A stretch of DNA of 64,000 bases from Gramella jeungdoensis (lineage in GTDB: Bacteria; Bacteroidota; Bacteroidia; Flavobacteriales; Flavobacteriaceae): positions 806,001 to 870,000 of the forward strand of contig NZ_JAMSCK010000001.1 of the NCBI RefSeq assembly GCF_023805255.1. Reading direction: 5' to 3'. A program made the translations under genes and the position numbers. Under the pieces are notes generated by a model. It saw nothing but the letters and a program-made list of their open reading frames with translations. It made no database searches and was not told the origin of the DNA. Shown piece after piece: positions 8,514 to 22,730 of the stretch; positions within the stretch are counted from its first letter, which is position 1, and each line of letters starts with the position of its first letter.

Positions 8514-10148
8514 ATGTTGGTATTCGCAAGAAGAGAAAAAATCATATCACTGTTATTTTTAGTGGTTTCGCTATTGCTTTTCTCATGTGCTGAAGACAAA
8601 AAGGAAGAAAGCAGTGAAAACCTCTTTCCGCTTGATAAGCTGCTTACAAAAGAGCAGGTTGGAGCTGAGGTAATGCCAGATAGTATAGCTGCTGTTTCGG
8701 CCCCGTTCCCAATGCCTGAATTTAAAAAGCCGGAATTCCGCGATTTTTCTGTGAGTATTTCTGAATACGGCGCTTCAGAAGATCAAATGAATACCGGTTA
8801 TATCCAACAGGCTATAGATGAGGTAAGTAAGAAAGGAGGAGGAAAGGTCATCGTTCCTGAGGGAAAATGGAGAACAGGAAGGCTTATCCTTAAAAGCAAT
8901 GTGAACCTTCATTTTGAAACTGGAGCCGAACTTTATTTCAGTGGTGAAATTGAGGATTTCAGGCCGGCTGTTTTTACGCGTCATGGCGGGGTGGAAGTAA
9001 TGTCGTTAGGTGCCTGCATCTATGCCTATGAAGAAGAGAATATCGCTATTACAGGAAGCGGAACTTTATACGGCCCGGGAGAAGGCTCTATCCGAAACCA
9101 GGAAATGACCGAAAATGTGATCGAGAAATTCGTTCCTCTGGAGAAACCGGTAGAAGAAAGAGTGTACGAAGGTTATAACGGAGAGTCTGTCCTGCTGCCT
9201 TCATTTATTTCACCCACAAAATGCAAAAATGTTTATATAGAAGGTGTCACCCTGGAGCGAACCGCTTTCTGGAACATTGTCCCGGTCTACTGTGATAATG
9301 TTATTATCAGAGGGGTAACGGTAAATTCTGTAGGTATTCCAAAAGGAGATGGGATAGATATCGTTTCTTCCAGAAATGTACTTATTGAGTATTCTACCCT
9401 GAACAATGGAGATGATTGTTTCACCATGAAAGCAGGAAGAGGTGAAGACGGTATCCGGGTAGATGAACCTACCGAAAATGTGGTCATTCGCTATTGTCTG
9501 GCAAAAGAAGGGCATGGCGGGATCACGATTGGAAGTGAAACCGCGGGAATGGTCAGGAATATTTATATGCACGACTGCGTTTTTGATAATACCATGGTCG
9601 GGATAAGGTTTAAATCAAGACGTCCTCGTGGCGGCGGGGGTGAAAATTTCATTTATGAACGAATAAGGATGAACCTTCGAGGAACGGCATTTAAATGGGA
9701 TATGCTCGGGCAGGAAATGTATGTTGGTGAACTGGCCAGCAGGTTACCGCTTCGAGAAATTAACGAGCTTACTCCCCGGTTTTCAAATGTAAAGATTAGG
9801 GATATTCTGGTTGAAAATGCAGAAACCTTCGTGAAGATATATGGAATTCCGGAATCTCCTCTGAAAGATGTCACTCTGGAAAATATTCAGGTGAATAATA
9901 CCAGGGATTTCTTCAGGGCTTCAGATGCGAGGAATATAAGTTTCAGGAATCTGAAAGTGAAAAGTGATGATTCCCTTATGAGCTTACAGAATATTCAGAA
10001 CCTTAGTTTTGAGAATGCCGAGTTCAATGTTAGAGGAAATGATATTTATGCTGAAGTTAAGGGAGATTCGGTTAAGAACATCCTTTTTAAGAATACCAGG
10101 CCTGAACATCCGATAAACTGGGATTCAAAAATGTATAAGAAGAACTAG
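8514..10148 (+). CDS. GH28-family exported polygalacturonase-like hydrolase (lipoprotein)
   Basis: A 544-residue right-handed beta-helix protein. The N-terminus has a lipoprotein signal peptide ending in LLLFSCAED, suggesting surface or periplasmic anchoring. GH28 active-site elements are Asp279 in KGDGID (canonical NTDGI altered), Asp300-Asp301 in GDDC, His334 in GHGG, and Arg365-Phe-Lys367 replacing the usual RIK. An N-terminal insert with many acidic residues precedes the helix. Family enzymes hydrolyse galacturonic acid linkages in homogalacturonan or rhamnogalacturonan; the atypical NTD and RIK motifs suggest a non-standard side-chain or exo activity. It follows the dehydrogenase gene with a 2-base gap and precedes an esterase. 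Confidence 0.88.
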   Translation: MLVFARREKIISLLFLVVSLLLFSCAEDKKEESSENLFPLDKLLTKEQVGAEVMPDSIAAVSAPFPMPEFKKPEFRDFSVSISEYGASEDQMNTGYIQQAIDEVSKKGGGKVIVPEGKWRTGRLILKSNVNLHFETGAELYFSGEIEDFRPAVFTRHGGVEVMSLGACIYAYEEENIAITGSGTLYGPGEGSIRNQEMTENVIEKFVPLEKPVEERVYEGYNGESVLLPSFISPTKCKNVYIEGVTLERTAFWNIVPVYCDNVIIRGVTVNSVGIPKGDGIDIVSSRNVLIEYSTLNNGDDCFTMKAGRGEDGIRVDEPTENVVIRYCLAKEGHGGITIGSETAGMVRNIYMHDCVFDNTMVGIRFKSRRPRGGGGENFIYERIRMNLRGTAFKWDMLGQEMYVGELASRLPLREINELTPRFSNVKIRDILVENAETFVKIYGIPESPLKDVTLENIQVNNTRDFFRASDARNISFRNLKVKSDDSLMSLQNIQNLSFENAEFNVRGNDIYAEVKGDSVKNILFKNTRPEHPINWDSKMYKKN

Positions 10149-10157
10149 TTGATTGCA

Positions 10158-11414
10158 ATGAATAGACTATCATTTTTGCTGATTCTTATGTTGTCTCTTC
10201 CCAGCATTATGTTTGTTCAGCAAGACGAAATGATGGGCCCGGCGACCTGTGAATTGCCCGATCTTCTCACTGCGGAAGACGGAACTAAGATTACTAGTGC
10301 GGAAGAATGGAAAAGGAAACGCCGGCCTGAAATTCTGGAAATGCTCAAAGAATTAATGTATGGCCAGGCTCCCGAAGCTCCTGAAGATTTGAAATTTATC
10401 GTCTTTGATGATTCTGAGAACGCGCTTGGGGGAATAGCCAGGAGAAAACAGGTAGCCATTTATCTGGAAGGAAAAACAGATTATCATCTGCTGGACATGC
10501 TCATATATTTGCCAAAAGGGCAAGATGAGCCCGTGCCGGTATTTCTTGGTTTGAATTTCCAAGGCAATCATGCGATAAACCCCGATCCGGCTATCAGGTT
10601 ATCTGATAAATGGGTCTGGATAGGTGCGGGAGGATCAGTAGATAATCATCCCACGGAAAGATCGAGAGGAGCTGTTTCCAGCCGCTGGCCTATAGAGATG
10701 ATTCTCGACAAAGGCTATGGAGTGGCAACAGTTTACGCTGGTGACCTGGATCCCGATTATTTCGATGATTTTCAAAATGGGATTCATTCCCTTTATCCGG
10801 ATCTACAGAAGCGTGGCGATAACTTCAGTACCATTGGAGCATGGGCCTGGGGCCTGAGCCGCTGCATGGATTATTTCGAAACCGATCCGGAGATCAGTAA
10901 AGATAAAGTAGCGGTTTTCGGTTTCTCACGAATGGGCAAAGCGGCGATCTGGGCCGGAGCCAAAGATGAACGTTTTGCAATGGTGATCAGCAATGAATCG
11001 GGTGGGGGCGGAGCGGCCCTGTCTAAAAGAAAAGTAGGCGAGGATATAGCCAGACTTAACAACGGGAACCCTCACTGGTTCAGTAAGAATTTCCGCCAGT
11101 TCAATAATAACGAAGCGGTCATGCCTTTTGATCAGCATATGGTGATTTCCTTGATCGCCCCGAGACCCGTTTATATTGCAAGTGCAGAAGGTGATCCGGG
11201 TTCCGATCCTGAAGGAGAGTTCTTATCTGCTAAATATGCTTCGCCAGTTTATAATCTTTTCGGAAAGGAAACTTTCAAAAAGGTTTCTTTTCCAAAAATC
11301 GATCATCCTGTGATGAAAAATGGAATGGGATATCATATCCGGTCTGGTAAACACGATATAACTGAATATGACTGGGAGCAATATTTGAAATTTGCCGACC
11401 GGTATATCAAGTAA
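10158..11414 (+). CDS. CE15-like alpha/beta-hydrolase esterase (exported)
   Basis: An exported esterase of about 418 residues, resembling carbohydrate esterase family 15 (glucuronoyl esterase). I use the ATG at 10158, which gives the signal peptide MNRLSFLLILMLSLPSIMF; an in-frame TTG at 10149 is less likely. The nucleophile elbow reads VFGFSRMGKAAIW with Ser257, the G-x-S-R-x-G-K pattern of CE15. A following NESGGGG strand supplies a possible acidic residue and PFDQHMVISLIAPRPVY a probable catalytic His. CE15 enzymes cut uronic-acid esters, classically between glucuronic acid and lignin. In a pectin locus it may remove methyl or other esters from uronic acids. It lies 9 bases after the GH28 gene. 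Confidence 0.78.
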   Translation: MNRLSFLLILMLSLPSIMFVQQDEMMGPATCELPDLLTAEDGTKITSAEEWKRKRRPEILEMLKELMYGQAPEAPEDLKFIVFDDSENALGGIARRKQVAIYLEGKTDYHLLDMLIYLPKGQDEPVPVFLGLNFQGNHAINPDPAIRLSDKWVWIGAGGSVDNHPTERSRGAVSSRWPIEMILDKGYGVATVYAGDLDPDYFDDFQNGIHSLYPDLQKRGDNFSTIGAWAWGLSRCMDYFETDPEISKDKVAVFGFSRMGKAAIWAGAKDERFAMVISNESGGGGAALSKRKVGEDIARLNNGNPHWFSKNFRQFNNNEAVMPFDQHMVISLIAPRPVYIASAEGDPGSDPEGEFLSAKYASPVYNLFGKETFKKVSFPKIDHPVMKNGMGYHIRSGKHDITEYDWEQYLKFADRYIK

Positions 11415-11511
11415 GTACAGGATACCGAAAAAATAACATTCTTTTATATTGCAATACTGAAGGAAATATAGGTTCCTTCTGCTAAAGAATTAGTTCAATT
11501 TTAGATCAACA

Positions 11512-15921
<4,410 letters not shown>

Positions 15922-15922
<1 letters not shown>

Positions 15923-18900
15923 TGAAGAAAAAGGACATCCTCTTTATAGTTTTACTGTTTGGAATTTTTACCATACAACCATTGTTCTCTCAGGAAGGCG
16001 ATAGAGCTTACCAGAATTCTAAACCCTGGGTTTACTGGTACTGGATGCAAAGTGCATATTCTAAAGAAGGTATCACGGCCGATCTAGAAGCGATGAAGGA
16101 AGCGGGAATCGAAGGTGCCTATCTTATGTCTATAAAAGGTCCCACCGATCCTCCTCTGATAGATCCGCCCATCCTGCAGTTGAGTAAGGAATGGTGGGAG
16201 TTGGTGGAATTTGCCATTGAAGAGGCTAACAGGCTTGACCTTCAGATCGCCATGCATGCATCAGATGGTTTTGCGGTTGCCGGTGGACCATGGATCGAGC
16301 CCAAACAGTCCATGCAGAAAGTGGTTTGGACCGACACTATAGTTGAAGGGGGAAATAAAATTGAACTTCAGTTGAAGCAACCTGAAACCCATGAAGGTTA
16401 CTATGAAGAAATTACCACTTTTGCCATTCCGCAGAAACAAATGGAGATAAATTCTGAGCAGCTTCAACCTGAAGTGACTTCTACTTTAGAGAATTTTGAC
16501 GCTTCTTTTCTTACTGATCCAGGTAAGGAAAATGAATTCAAATTATATGAAAAAGGTTGGGTGCAGTATGAATTTGATGAGCCATTTCTATGCAAATCCC
16601 TAACCATCGAAAGTAAAGGGGTGAACTATCAGGCTCATCGTTTAAGGCTTCTGGTAAGTGAAGATGGAGAGAATTTTAAGGATTTGGGCAGACTTACTCC
16701 GCCGCGTCACGGCTGGCAGGATTATGGAATTCCATATACTCATGCGGTGGAACCGGTAAAGGCTAAATATTTCAGGTTTGAGTATGATCCTGAAGGAACC
16801 GAACCGGGTGCCGAAGATCTTGATGCGGCAAAATGGAAACAGTCCTTAAAAGTAAGCAGGATCGTGCTCTCCAATGAGCCGAAAATTGATAATTACCAGG
16901 GAAAATCTGGTCTTGTTTGGAGAATAAGTCCGGCGACAGAACAGATCCAGGAACAGGATTTTATCGAAAGGGAGGAGATGATCAATATTTCTGATCATCT
17001 TGATGAGAATGGAAAGCTTACCTGGAACGCACCTGGCGGTAACTGGAAAATAATGAGGTTTGGTCATACTTCCACCGGCCAGGAAAATGAAACTGGAGGC
17101 GCGGGAAAAGGTCTTGAAGTAGATAAATTCAATCCTGAAGCCATTAAATTCCAGTTTGAGAAATGGTTCGGGAAGGCCGTTGAGGTCGCTGGCCCTGAAC
17201 TTGTTCCAGAGGTACTTAGCATTTTACATATAGATAGCTGGGAAAGCGGAAGCCAGAACTGGTCACCCGTTTTCAGAGAGGAGTTTAATAGGCGCCGCGG
17301 ATATGACCTGGTGGAATATTTACCTGTAATGGCTGGAATTCCTCTTGAAAATGCTCAGACTTCAGAGCAGATCCTGTATGATGTAAGAAAGACAATTTCA
17401 GAACTGATAGTAGATAATTTCTTTGGAACCATGGCCGAAGAAGCCGGGAAACTTGGGATTAAGTTCAGCTCAGAAAATGTGGCTCCCACGATGGTAAGCG
17501 ATGCTCTTATGCATTTTAAAAATGTGGATTATCCGGGGGGTGAATTCTGGTTAAGAAGTCCCACCCATGATAAACCGAATGATATGCTTGATGCCATTTC
17601 TGGTGGACATATTTACGGAAAGAATATAATTCAGGCCGAAGCCTTTACCGAATTGCGCATGGACTGGGATGAATATCCGGGTAATCTTAAACCCATGGCC
17701 GACCGAAATTATGCGCTTGGCGCCAACCGCTATTTCTACCATGTTTTTGTTCATAACCCCTGGATAGATCGCAAGCCGGGCATGACCCTGGATGGGGTTG
17801 GATCTTATTTTCAAAGAGACCAGACCTGGTGGAAACCAGGGAAAGCCTGGGTGGAATATTGCCGCCGAGTACAATATCAGTTGCAAAAAGGAACACCGGT
17901 TGTGGACCTCGCGGTTTTTACCGGGGAAGAATTGCCTTCACGTGCAGTTCTTCCGGACAGACTTGTACCTTTTATTCCAAATGTCTTTGGAGAGAAAAGG
18001 CTTGAATCTGAGAGATTACGATTGAAAAATAAAGGTCAGCCCACTGCAAAGGAACCAAAGGAGGTCACTTACTCAAAGAATCTGACCGATCTTTCAGACT
18101 GGATAAATCCATTGAACGGTTACAAATATGACTCCTTCAATCCTGATGTTTTGATTAACGATGCAAGGGTAGTGAACGGGAAAGTGAAATTTCAGGGGAA
18201 TATAGAATATGGCGCGTTACTTTTTCCCGGAAGTCGGAAAATGTCGCCCAACCTAATGATGTCTCTTGAAGTAGCTGAAAAGATCCTGGAGTTGGTACAA
18301 AATGGAGCCACGGTTTTTGTGGCGGAAAAACCTCAGAGGATATCCGGTTTTTCAGAAGATCCTGACAAAAAGCTTTGGCAGGATATCATTGATGAGTTAT
18401 GGAGTGGATATGAAAATTCTGCTTCCGAAGAATCTTATAATGCCTGGAGTATAGGAAAAGGAAAGGTAATAGAGCTTCCCTATTTGGGAAGTGATTTTAA
18501 AGAGATTGGTATAGACCCCGATGTTCTTTTTCCCGGGCTTGACAAAGAGGAAGCAGAGAGCATAGCCTGGAATCACAGGAATTCCAAAGAGGAGGAGATC
18601 TATTTTTTCTCCAATCAGGAGGCTGAAGAACGAGAGGTGAAAATATCGATAAGAGCCGGCGGAAAAATTCCCTTTTTATATGATCCTGTTACCGATGAAA
18701 CATTAAAACTCAATACCTGGGAGAAAGAAGAGGGACGAACCGTGTTCTCTTTAAAATTCAGTAAAAATGAATCCCTTTTTATTCTTTTAAAGAAAGAAGA
18801 TGGTGAAGAGTCTTTGGAAAATGGAAAGAACTGGAGATCATTCAGCACTGAAAAGGTTTTGGATGAGAATTGGAAAATCCAGTTCGATCCCCAATTTTAT

Positions 18901-19323
18901 GGCCCTGCTTCAGAGATATCCGTAGATAAGTTGTTCGACTGGAGTGAATCAGATAATGATAATATTAAATATTATTCGGGAACAGCAGTTTACTCTAAGA
19001 CCTTCCGTTATAGAGGAAAAACAAATGATGTCTGGCTTAACCTGGGAGAAATTGGAGATATGGCAGAGGTTATTCTTAACGGAAAGGAGATAGGAGTGAT
19101 CTGGACATCTCCTCATCGAATCAATATTTCTAAAGCCTTAAAAAGAGGAAAGAATCACCTGGTAATAAAAGTTACCAATACCTGGAGAAACCGGTTGATC
19201 GGTGATCAGCAGTTACCAGAGGAGGAGAGGTTAACCTGGACAACCGCTCCTTACCGCCTGGATGGAGAAGAATTATTAGAGGCCGGTTTACTGGGGCCGG
19301 TAATGATCGAAACCTCTGAATAG
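15922..19323 (+). CDS. GH106 alpha-L-rhamnosidase, exported
   Basis: A 1133-residue enzyme with signal peptide MKKKDILFIVLLFGIFTIQP and the GH106 start KPWVYWYWMQSAYSKEGITA. The catalytic barrel spans roughly residues 30-620 and includes MHASDGFAVAGGPW, ILHIDSWESGSQNW near residue 435 and a KFSSENVAPT strand near residue 515, where the acidic catalytic residues of this family are expected. A carbohydrate-binding beta-sandwich is inserted around 180-315. The C-terminus carries a galactose-binding domain with DVWLNLGEIGDMAEVILNG. GH106 enzymes remove terminal alpha-L-rhamnose, including from RG-II side chains. It is the last gene of this CAZyme block; an 86-base gap with hairpins follows. Confidence 0.93.
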
Positions 19324-19380
19324 CACCAATAGTTTTCCATGAAAGAACAGGATGCTTATTCCTGTAAGTTTAGAGAAATT

Positions 19381-19407
19381 GGATAGCGAGAATTAATCTC
19401 GTTATCC
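19381..19407 (+). promoter_or_regulatory. Hairpin immediately upstream of the RuBisCO-like protein gene
   Basis: An inverted repeat, GGATAGCGAGA (19381-19391), loop ATTAA, TCTCGTTATCC (19397-19407), forms an 11-base-pair stem with one G-U pair. It ends two bases before the ATG at 19410. No T-run follows, so it is not a standard terminator. It could limit ribosome access, mark an RNA-processing site separating the GH106 mRNA from the downstream module, or act as a protein-binding operator. A smaller 6-bp inverted repeat (ACAGGA/TCCTGT, 19347-19365) lies just upstream. Function is inferred only from position and symmetry. Confidence 0.5.
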
Positions 19408-19409
19408 AG

Positions 19410-20657
19410 ATGGAAAGAATTACAGCACATTATTTAATAGAGACTCCCTATAAGCTTGAAGATGCCGCGGCAGTGCTTGCCGGGGAACAGTCTAGCGGGA
19501 CCTTTGTTTCAGTTCCCGGAGAAACCGAGGAGCTGAAAGCACGCTTTGCTGCAAAGGTTGAAAATATAGAGGAACTTGAGACGGTTTCAAATCCCAGTAT
19601 TCCCGGGGATTCAAATAGTTCTTCTTATAAAAGAGCCAGGGTAAGTGTATCCTGGTCTATTGAAAATTTCCAGTATAATATCCCTGCTTTGATATCTACA
19701 TTACAGGGTAATCTCTATGAATTAAGGCAGTTTACAGGATTAAAACTTGATGATTTTGATTTGCCTTTATCTTATTCTGAAAAATTTCGTGGACCTGTTT
19801 TTGGCGGCAAAGGGACTAAAGGTCTTGCAGGGGTGGAAGAAGGCCGTCCCATGATAGGAACCATTATTAAACCCAGTGTGGGAATGACTCCTGAAAATAC
19901 TGCCGAAATAGTAAAGGAACTTCTTAAGGCTGGTATCGATTTTATCAAGGATGATGAACTTATGGCTTCAACCGCCAATTCGCCTTTTGAAAAGAGAGTT
20001 AGCCTGATAATGAAGGAGATCAATAAATATCAGGATCGAACCGGAAAGAAAGCGATGTATGCCTTTAATATTTCAGGTGATCTGGATACCCTGAGGTCTA
20101 ACTATGAAAGCATTTTGAAACACGATGGCAGCTGCGCGATGATAAGCATTAATAGTGTGGGCTGGGCCGGCGTAAAGGCAATTGCAGATTTAGGTGAATT
20201 ATCGATTCATGCACATCGCAATGGCTGGGGGATGCTGAACCGGCATCCGCTCCTTGGAATCAATTTTCCTGCTTATGCCAAACTATGGCGACTCGCGGGA
20301 GTAGATCAGTTACACGTGAACGGTATCCGAAATAAGTTCTGGGAGTCTGATGAGTCGGTGATCAGGTCTATAAAATCCTGTAGCGCGGAGTTTTTAGATT
20401 ATAAAGATCTTTTGCCAGTGGTTTCCTCGGGTCAGTGGGGAGGTCAGGCTTTTGATACCTATAAATTTACGGGCACTACCGATCTTCTTTATATGGCCGG
20501 AGGCGGGATCATGGCTCATCCTTCAGGTCCCGGTGCCGGAGTAAGGGCATTAAAACAGGCCTGGGAGGGAGCAGTCTCGGGGAAAACCCTTGAAGAAACC
20601 GCAAAAAAGTATAAAGAGTTTGCCGAGTCGGTTCAAAAATTTGGAAATAAGAACTAA
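19410..20657 (+). CDS. RuBisCO-like protein, probable 3-oxo-isoapionate-4-phosphate-processing enzyme
   Basis: A 415-residue form IV RuBisCO large-chain homologue. Compared with true RuBisCO it keeps the metal-site Lys180, Asp182 and Glu183 (FIKDDE), Lys154 (equivalent to K175), His267, His269 and Arg270, a likely loop-6 Lys309, Ser339, Asn101, Glu26, Thr31 and the phosphate-binding GGGIMAHPSGPGAG. It differs at Phe32 (usually Trp66) and Ser156 (usually Lys177), so it is not expected to fix CO2. Known RuBisCO-like proteins paired with a DUF1537 kinase act on 3-oxo-isoapionate 4-phosphate in D-apiose breakdown, as decarboxylase or transcarboxylase/hydrolase. The kinase gene overlaps it by one base and a predicted apiosidase is encoded at 47470. 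Other known roles (methionine salvage enolase or isomerase) fit the neighbourhood less well. Confidence 0.85.
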   Translation: MERITAHYLIETPYKLEDAAAVLAGEQSSGTFVSVPGETEELKARFAAKVENIEELETVSNPSIPGDSNSSSYKRARVSVSWSIENFQYNIPALISTLQGNLYELRQFTGLKLDDFDLPLSYSEKFRGPVFGGKGTKGLAGVEEGRPMIGTIIKPSVGMTPENTAEIVKELLKAGIDFIKDDELMASTANSPFEKRVSLIMKEINKYQDRTGKKAMYAFNISGDLDTLRSNYESILKHDGSCAMISINSVGWAGVKAIADLGELSIHAHRNGWGMLNRHPLLGINFPAYAKLWRLAGVDQLHVNGIRNKFWESDESVIRSIKSCSAEFLDYKDLLPVVSSGQWGGQAFDTYKFTGTTDLLYMAGGGIMAHPSGPGAGVRALKQAWEGAVSGKTLEETAKKYKEFAESVQKFGNKN

Positions 20658-22048
20658 TGGCTGAAACTGATAAACTATTACTGGCTTTTTACGGTGATGA
20701 CTTTACCGGTTCTACTGATGCTCTGGAATTTATGACCAGGGCAGGAGCCAGAACTGTATTGTTTCTGAAGCCGCCTTCAGCCGAAGACCTTGAAAAGTTC
20801 GGGAAGCTTGACGCCCTGGGAATTGCCGGACTTACCCGGTCTATGGAACCAGCTAAAATGAAAGAAACCCTGGAGGAGGCTTTTCAGAAAATTTCAGAGC
20901 TCAACCCCAGGTATGTTCATTATAAGGTTTGTTCCACCTTTGACAGCTCTCCCGAAATAGGAAATATTGGGGTGGCAATGGAGTGTGGCTTAAAGCATTT
21001 TAAGAACGATTTTATCCCGGTGCTGGTTGCCGCTCCTAATTTGGGACGATACATGGCCTTTGGAAATCTCTTCGCTCAGATGGGAATTGGCAGTAAAGGA
21101 GAAATTTTCCGGCTTGATAAACATCCTTCTATGGCTCAACATCCAGTGACACCTTCCAAGGAGGGAGATCTGCGTGACCACCTGGCTTTGCAATCCCCGC
21201 TGAAATCCGGATTGGTAGATCTGCTGGATCTAAAGTTGCCATTCGAAGAAATTCAGGAAAAACTCCGGAAACTTATCGATGATCATCAGGTTATATTTTT
21301 TGACGGGGTCTATGAAGAGCAGATGAAAATCATAGGAAGGATTCTGGATGAATCGGCAGATCAGGATAAACCCCTGTTTTCGGTAGGTTCATCTGGAATA
21401 GGAAAAGCTTTGGGAGATCACTGGCAGGAAGAAAAGATTCTGACAGAGACTTTGGAATGGAAAGAACTTGAAGAAGTAAAACCCCTGCTTGTGCTTTCTG
21501 GAAGCGTAAGTCCTGTTACGGCTTCACAGATCGAATTTGCCTTAGAGCATGGGTTTCGGGAAGTGGAGATAGCTCCTGAATTCCTGTATGAGCAGGAACC
21601 TGACGTTTCAGTTTATTCCGATAAGATTTTAGGATTATTGAATGAAGGCAACAGTGTGATCTTACATACCTCGAAGGGTCCTGAAGACCCAAGACTAAAA
21701 AAAACCAGGGCTATTACCGAAGAGCTTGGCTGGGATTCTCAGAGATCACGAATGGAGCTTCCCCGATATTTTGGAGGTTTCCTGGGAAAAATCATCCGGC
21801 AGGTTCTAACGGGAAAATCATTGCAAAGGCTTGTAATTGCAGGTGGAGACACTTCGAGCTACGCAGCCCGTGAACTGGGTATCAATGCCGTGGAAATGAT
21901 AGCTCCCCTGGTGAAGGGAGCTCCGCTCTGCAGGGCTTATGCAGAGAATTCGCCGGTTGACGGCATGGAGATCAATTTAAAAGGAGGGCAGGTTGGAGCG
22001 CCATCTTATTTTGTGGAACTGCAAAATGGCAGGTTGAATGATAATTAA
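20657..22048 (+). CDS. Four-carbon acid sugar kinase family protein (candidate 3-oxo-isoapionate kinase)
   Basis: A 463-residue cytoplasmic DUF1537-family kinase. The N-terminal domain begins with LLAFYGDDFTGSTDALEFM and contains HYKVCSTFDSSPEIGNIG near residue 93. The C-terminal nucleotide-binding domain carries LVLSGSVSPVTASQIEFA near residue 277, LVIAGGDTSSYAARELG near residue 394 and GAPLCRAY near residue 425. It overlaps the RuBisCO-like gene by one base, so they are made together. 3-Oxo-isoapionate kinase belongs to this family and its product is the substrate of the paired RuBisCO-like protein. It differs in length and sequence from the tetronate kinase at 4724, consistent with a separate substrate. 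Confidence 0.83.
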   Translation: MAETDKLLLAFYGDDFTGSTDALEFMTRAGARTVLFLKPPSAEDLEKFGKLDALGIAGLTRSMEPAKMKETLEEAFQKISELNPRYVHYKVCSTFDSSPEIGNIGVAMECGLKHFKNDFIPVLVAAPNLGRYMAFGNLFAQMGIGSKGEIFRLDKHPSMAQHPVTPSKEGDLRDHLALQSPLKSGLVDLLDLKLPFEEIQEKLRKLIDDHQVIFFDGVYEEQMKIIGRILDESADQDKPLFSVGSSGIGKALGDHWQEEKILTETLEWKELEEVKPLLVLSGSVSPVTASQIEFALEHGFREVEIAPEFLYEQEPDVSVYSDKILGLLNEGNSVILHTSKGPEDPRLKKTRAITEELGWDSQRSRMELPRYFGGFLGKIIRQVLTGKSLQRLVIAGGDTSSYAARELGINAVEMIAPLVKGAPLCRAYAENSPVDGMEINLKGGQVGAPSYFVELQNGRLNDN

Positions 22049-22066
22049 AAATTTAAAAGATCAGTT

Positions 22067-22729
22067 ATGAGTAAAACGTTAGGATTGATACATACATCGG
22101 CCACCTTGGTGCCGATCTTCGATGATTTGGTAAAGAAATATCTTGCCGATAAAGACATCAAAGTATTTAATATCGTAGACGACAGTCTTATCAAAAATAC
22201 TATTCAGCGAAATAAACTTACACCAGATACGGCCAGGAGAGTGGTAGATTATGTGGGCTCTGCTGAAGAAGCCGGGGCCGATTACATCATGGTAACCTGT
22301 TCTTCCATTGGTCCGGCAGTAGAAGCTTCAGAATTGCTTACTTCCATTCCCGTACTTAGGGTAGATCGCCCAATGGCCGATAAAGCCGTGGCTGAAGGAA
22401 AAAAAATCGGTGTGGTGGCCACTTTATCCACAACACTTGAACCTACAAGTGATCTGGTTAGAAGAAGAGCACAGGCTGCAGGTAAAGAGATAGAACTTAC
22501 CTCGAAACTTTGTGAAGGCGCTTTTGAAGCCCTGATGGGGGGAAAACCTGAAGAACACGACCGCAAAGTGGCCGAAGCTTTAAAGGAACTTTCTGAAAAA
22601 GTAGATGTGATCCTTCTTGCGCAGGCATCCATGGCCCGCGTAGTAGATCAGCTTGATGAAGCAGATAAGAAGGTGCCTATCCTGGCGAGTCCGCCGGTTG
22701 CTATGAAATACCTGGCCGATAATCTCTAG
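22067..22729 (+). CDS. Asp/Glu racemase-superfamily protein lacking the second catalytic Cys
   Basis: A 220-residue cytoplasmic protein of the Asp/Glu/hydantoin racemase fold. The first catalytic cysteine is kept as Cys78 in MVTCSSIGP. The second motif, usually GC followed by a small residue, reads LAQASMARV, so Gln186 stands where the second cysteine should be. Cys149 in KLCEGAFEAL is outside the usual site. True racemases and maleate isomerases use two cysteines, while arylmalonate decarboxylase uses one, so this protein is probably not a simple amino-acid racemase. It lies 18 bases after the kinase gene and one base before a transporter gene. A role in isomerising or decarboxylating an apiose-derived intermediate is possible but not shown. 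Confidence 0.75.
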   Translation: MSKTLGLIHTSATLVPIFDDLVKKYLADKDIKVFNIVDDSLIKNTIQRNKLTPDTARRVVDYVGSAEEAGADYIMVTCSSIGPAVEASELLTSIPVLRVDRPMADKAVAEGKKIGVVATLSTTLEPTSDLVRRRAQAAGKEIELTSKLCEGAFEALMGGKPEEHDRKVAEALKELSEKVDVILLAQASMARVVDQLDEADKKVPILASPPVAMKYLADNL

Positions 22730-22730
22730 A

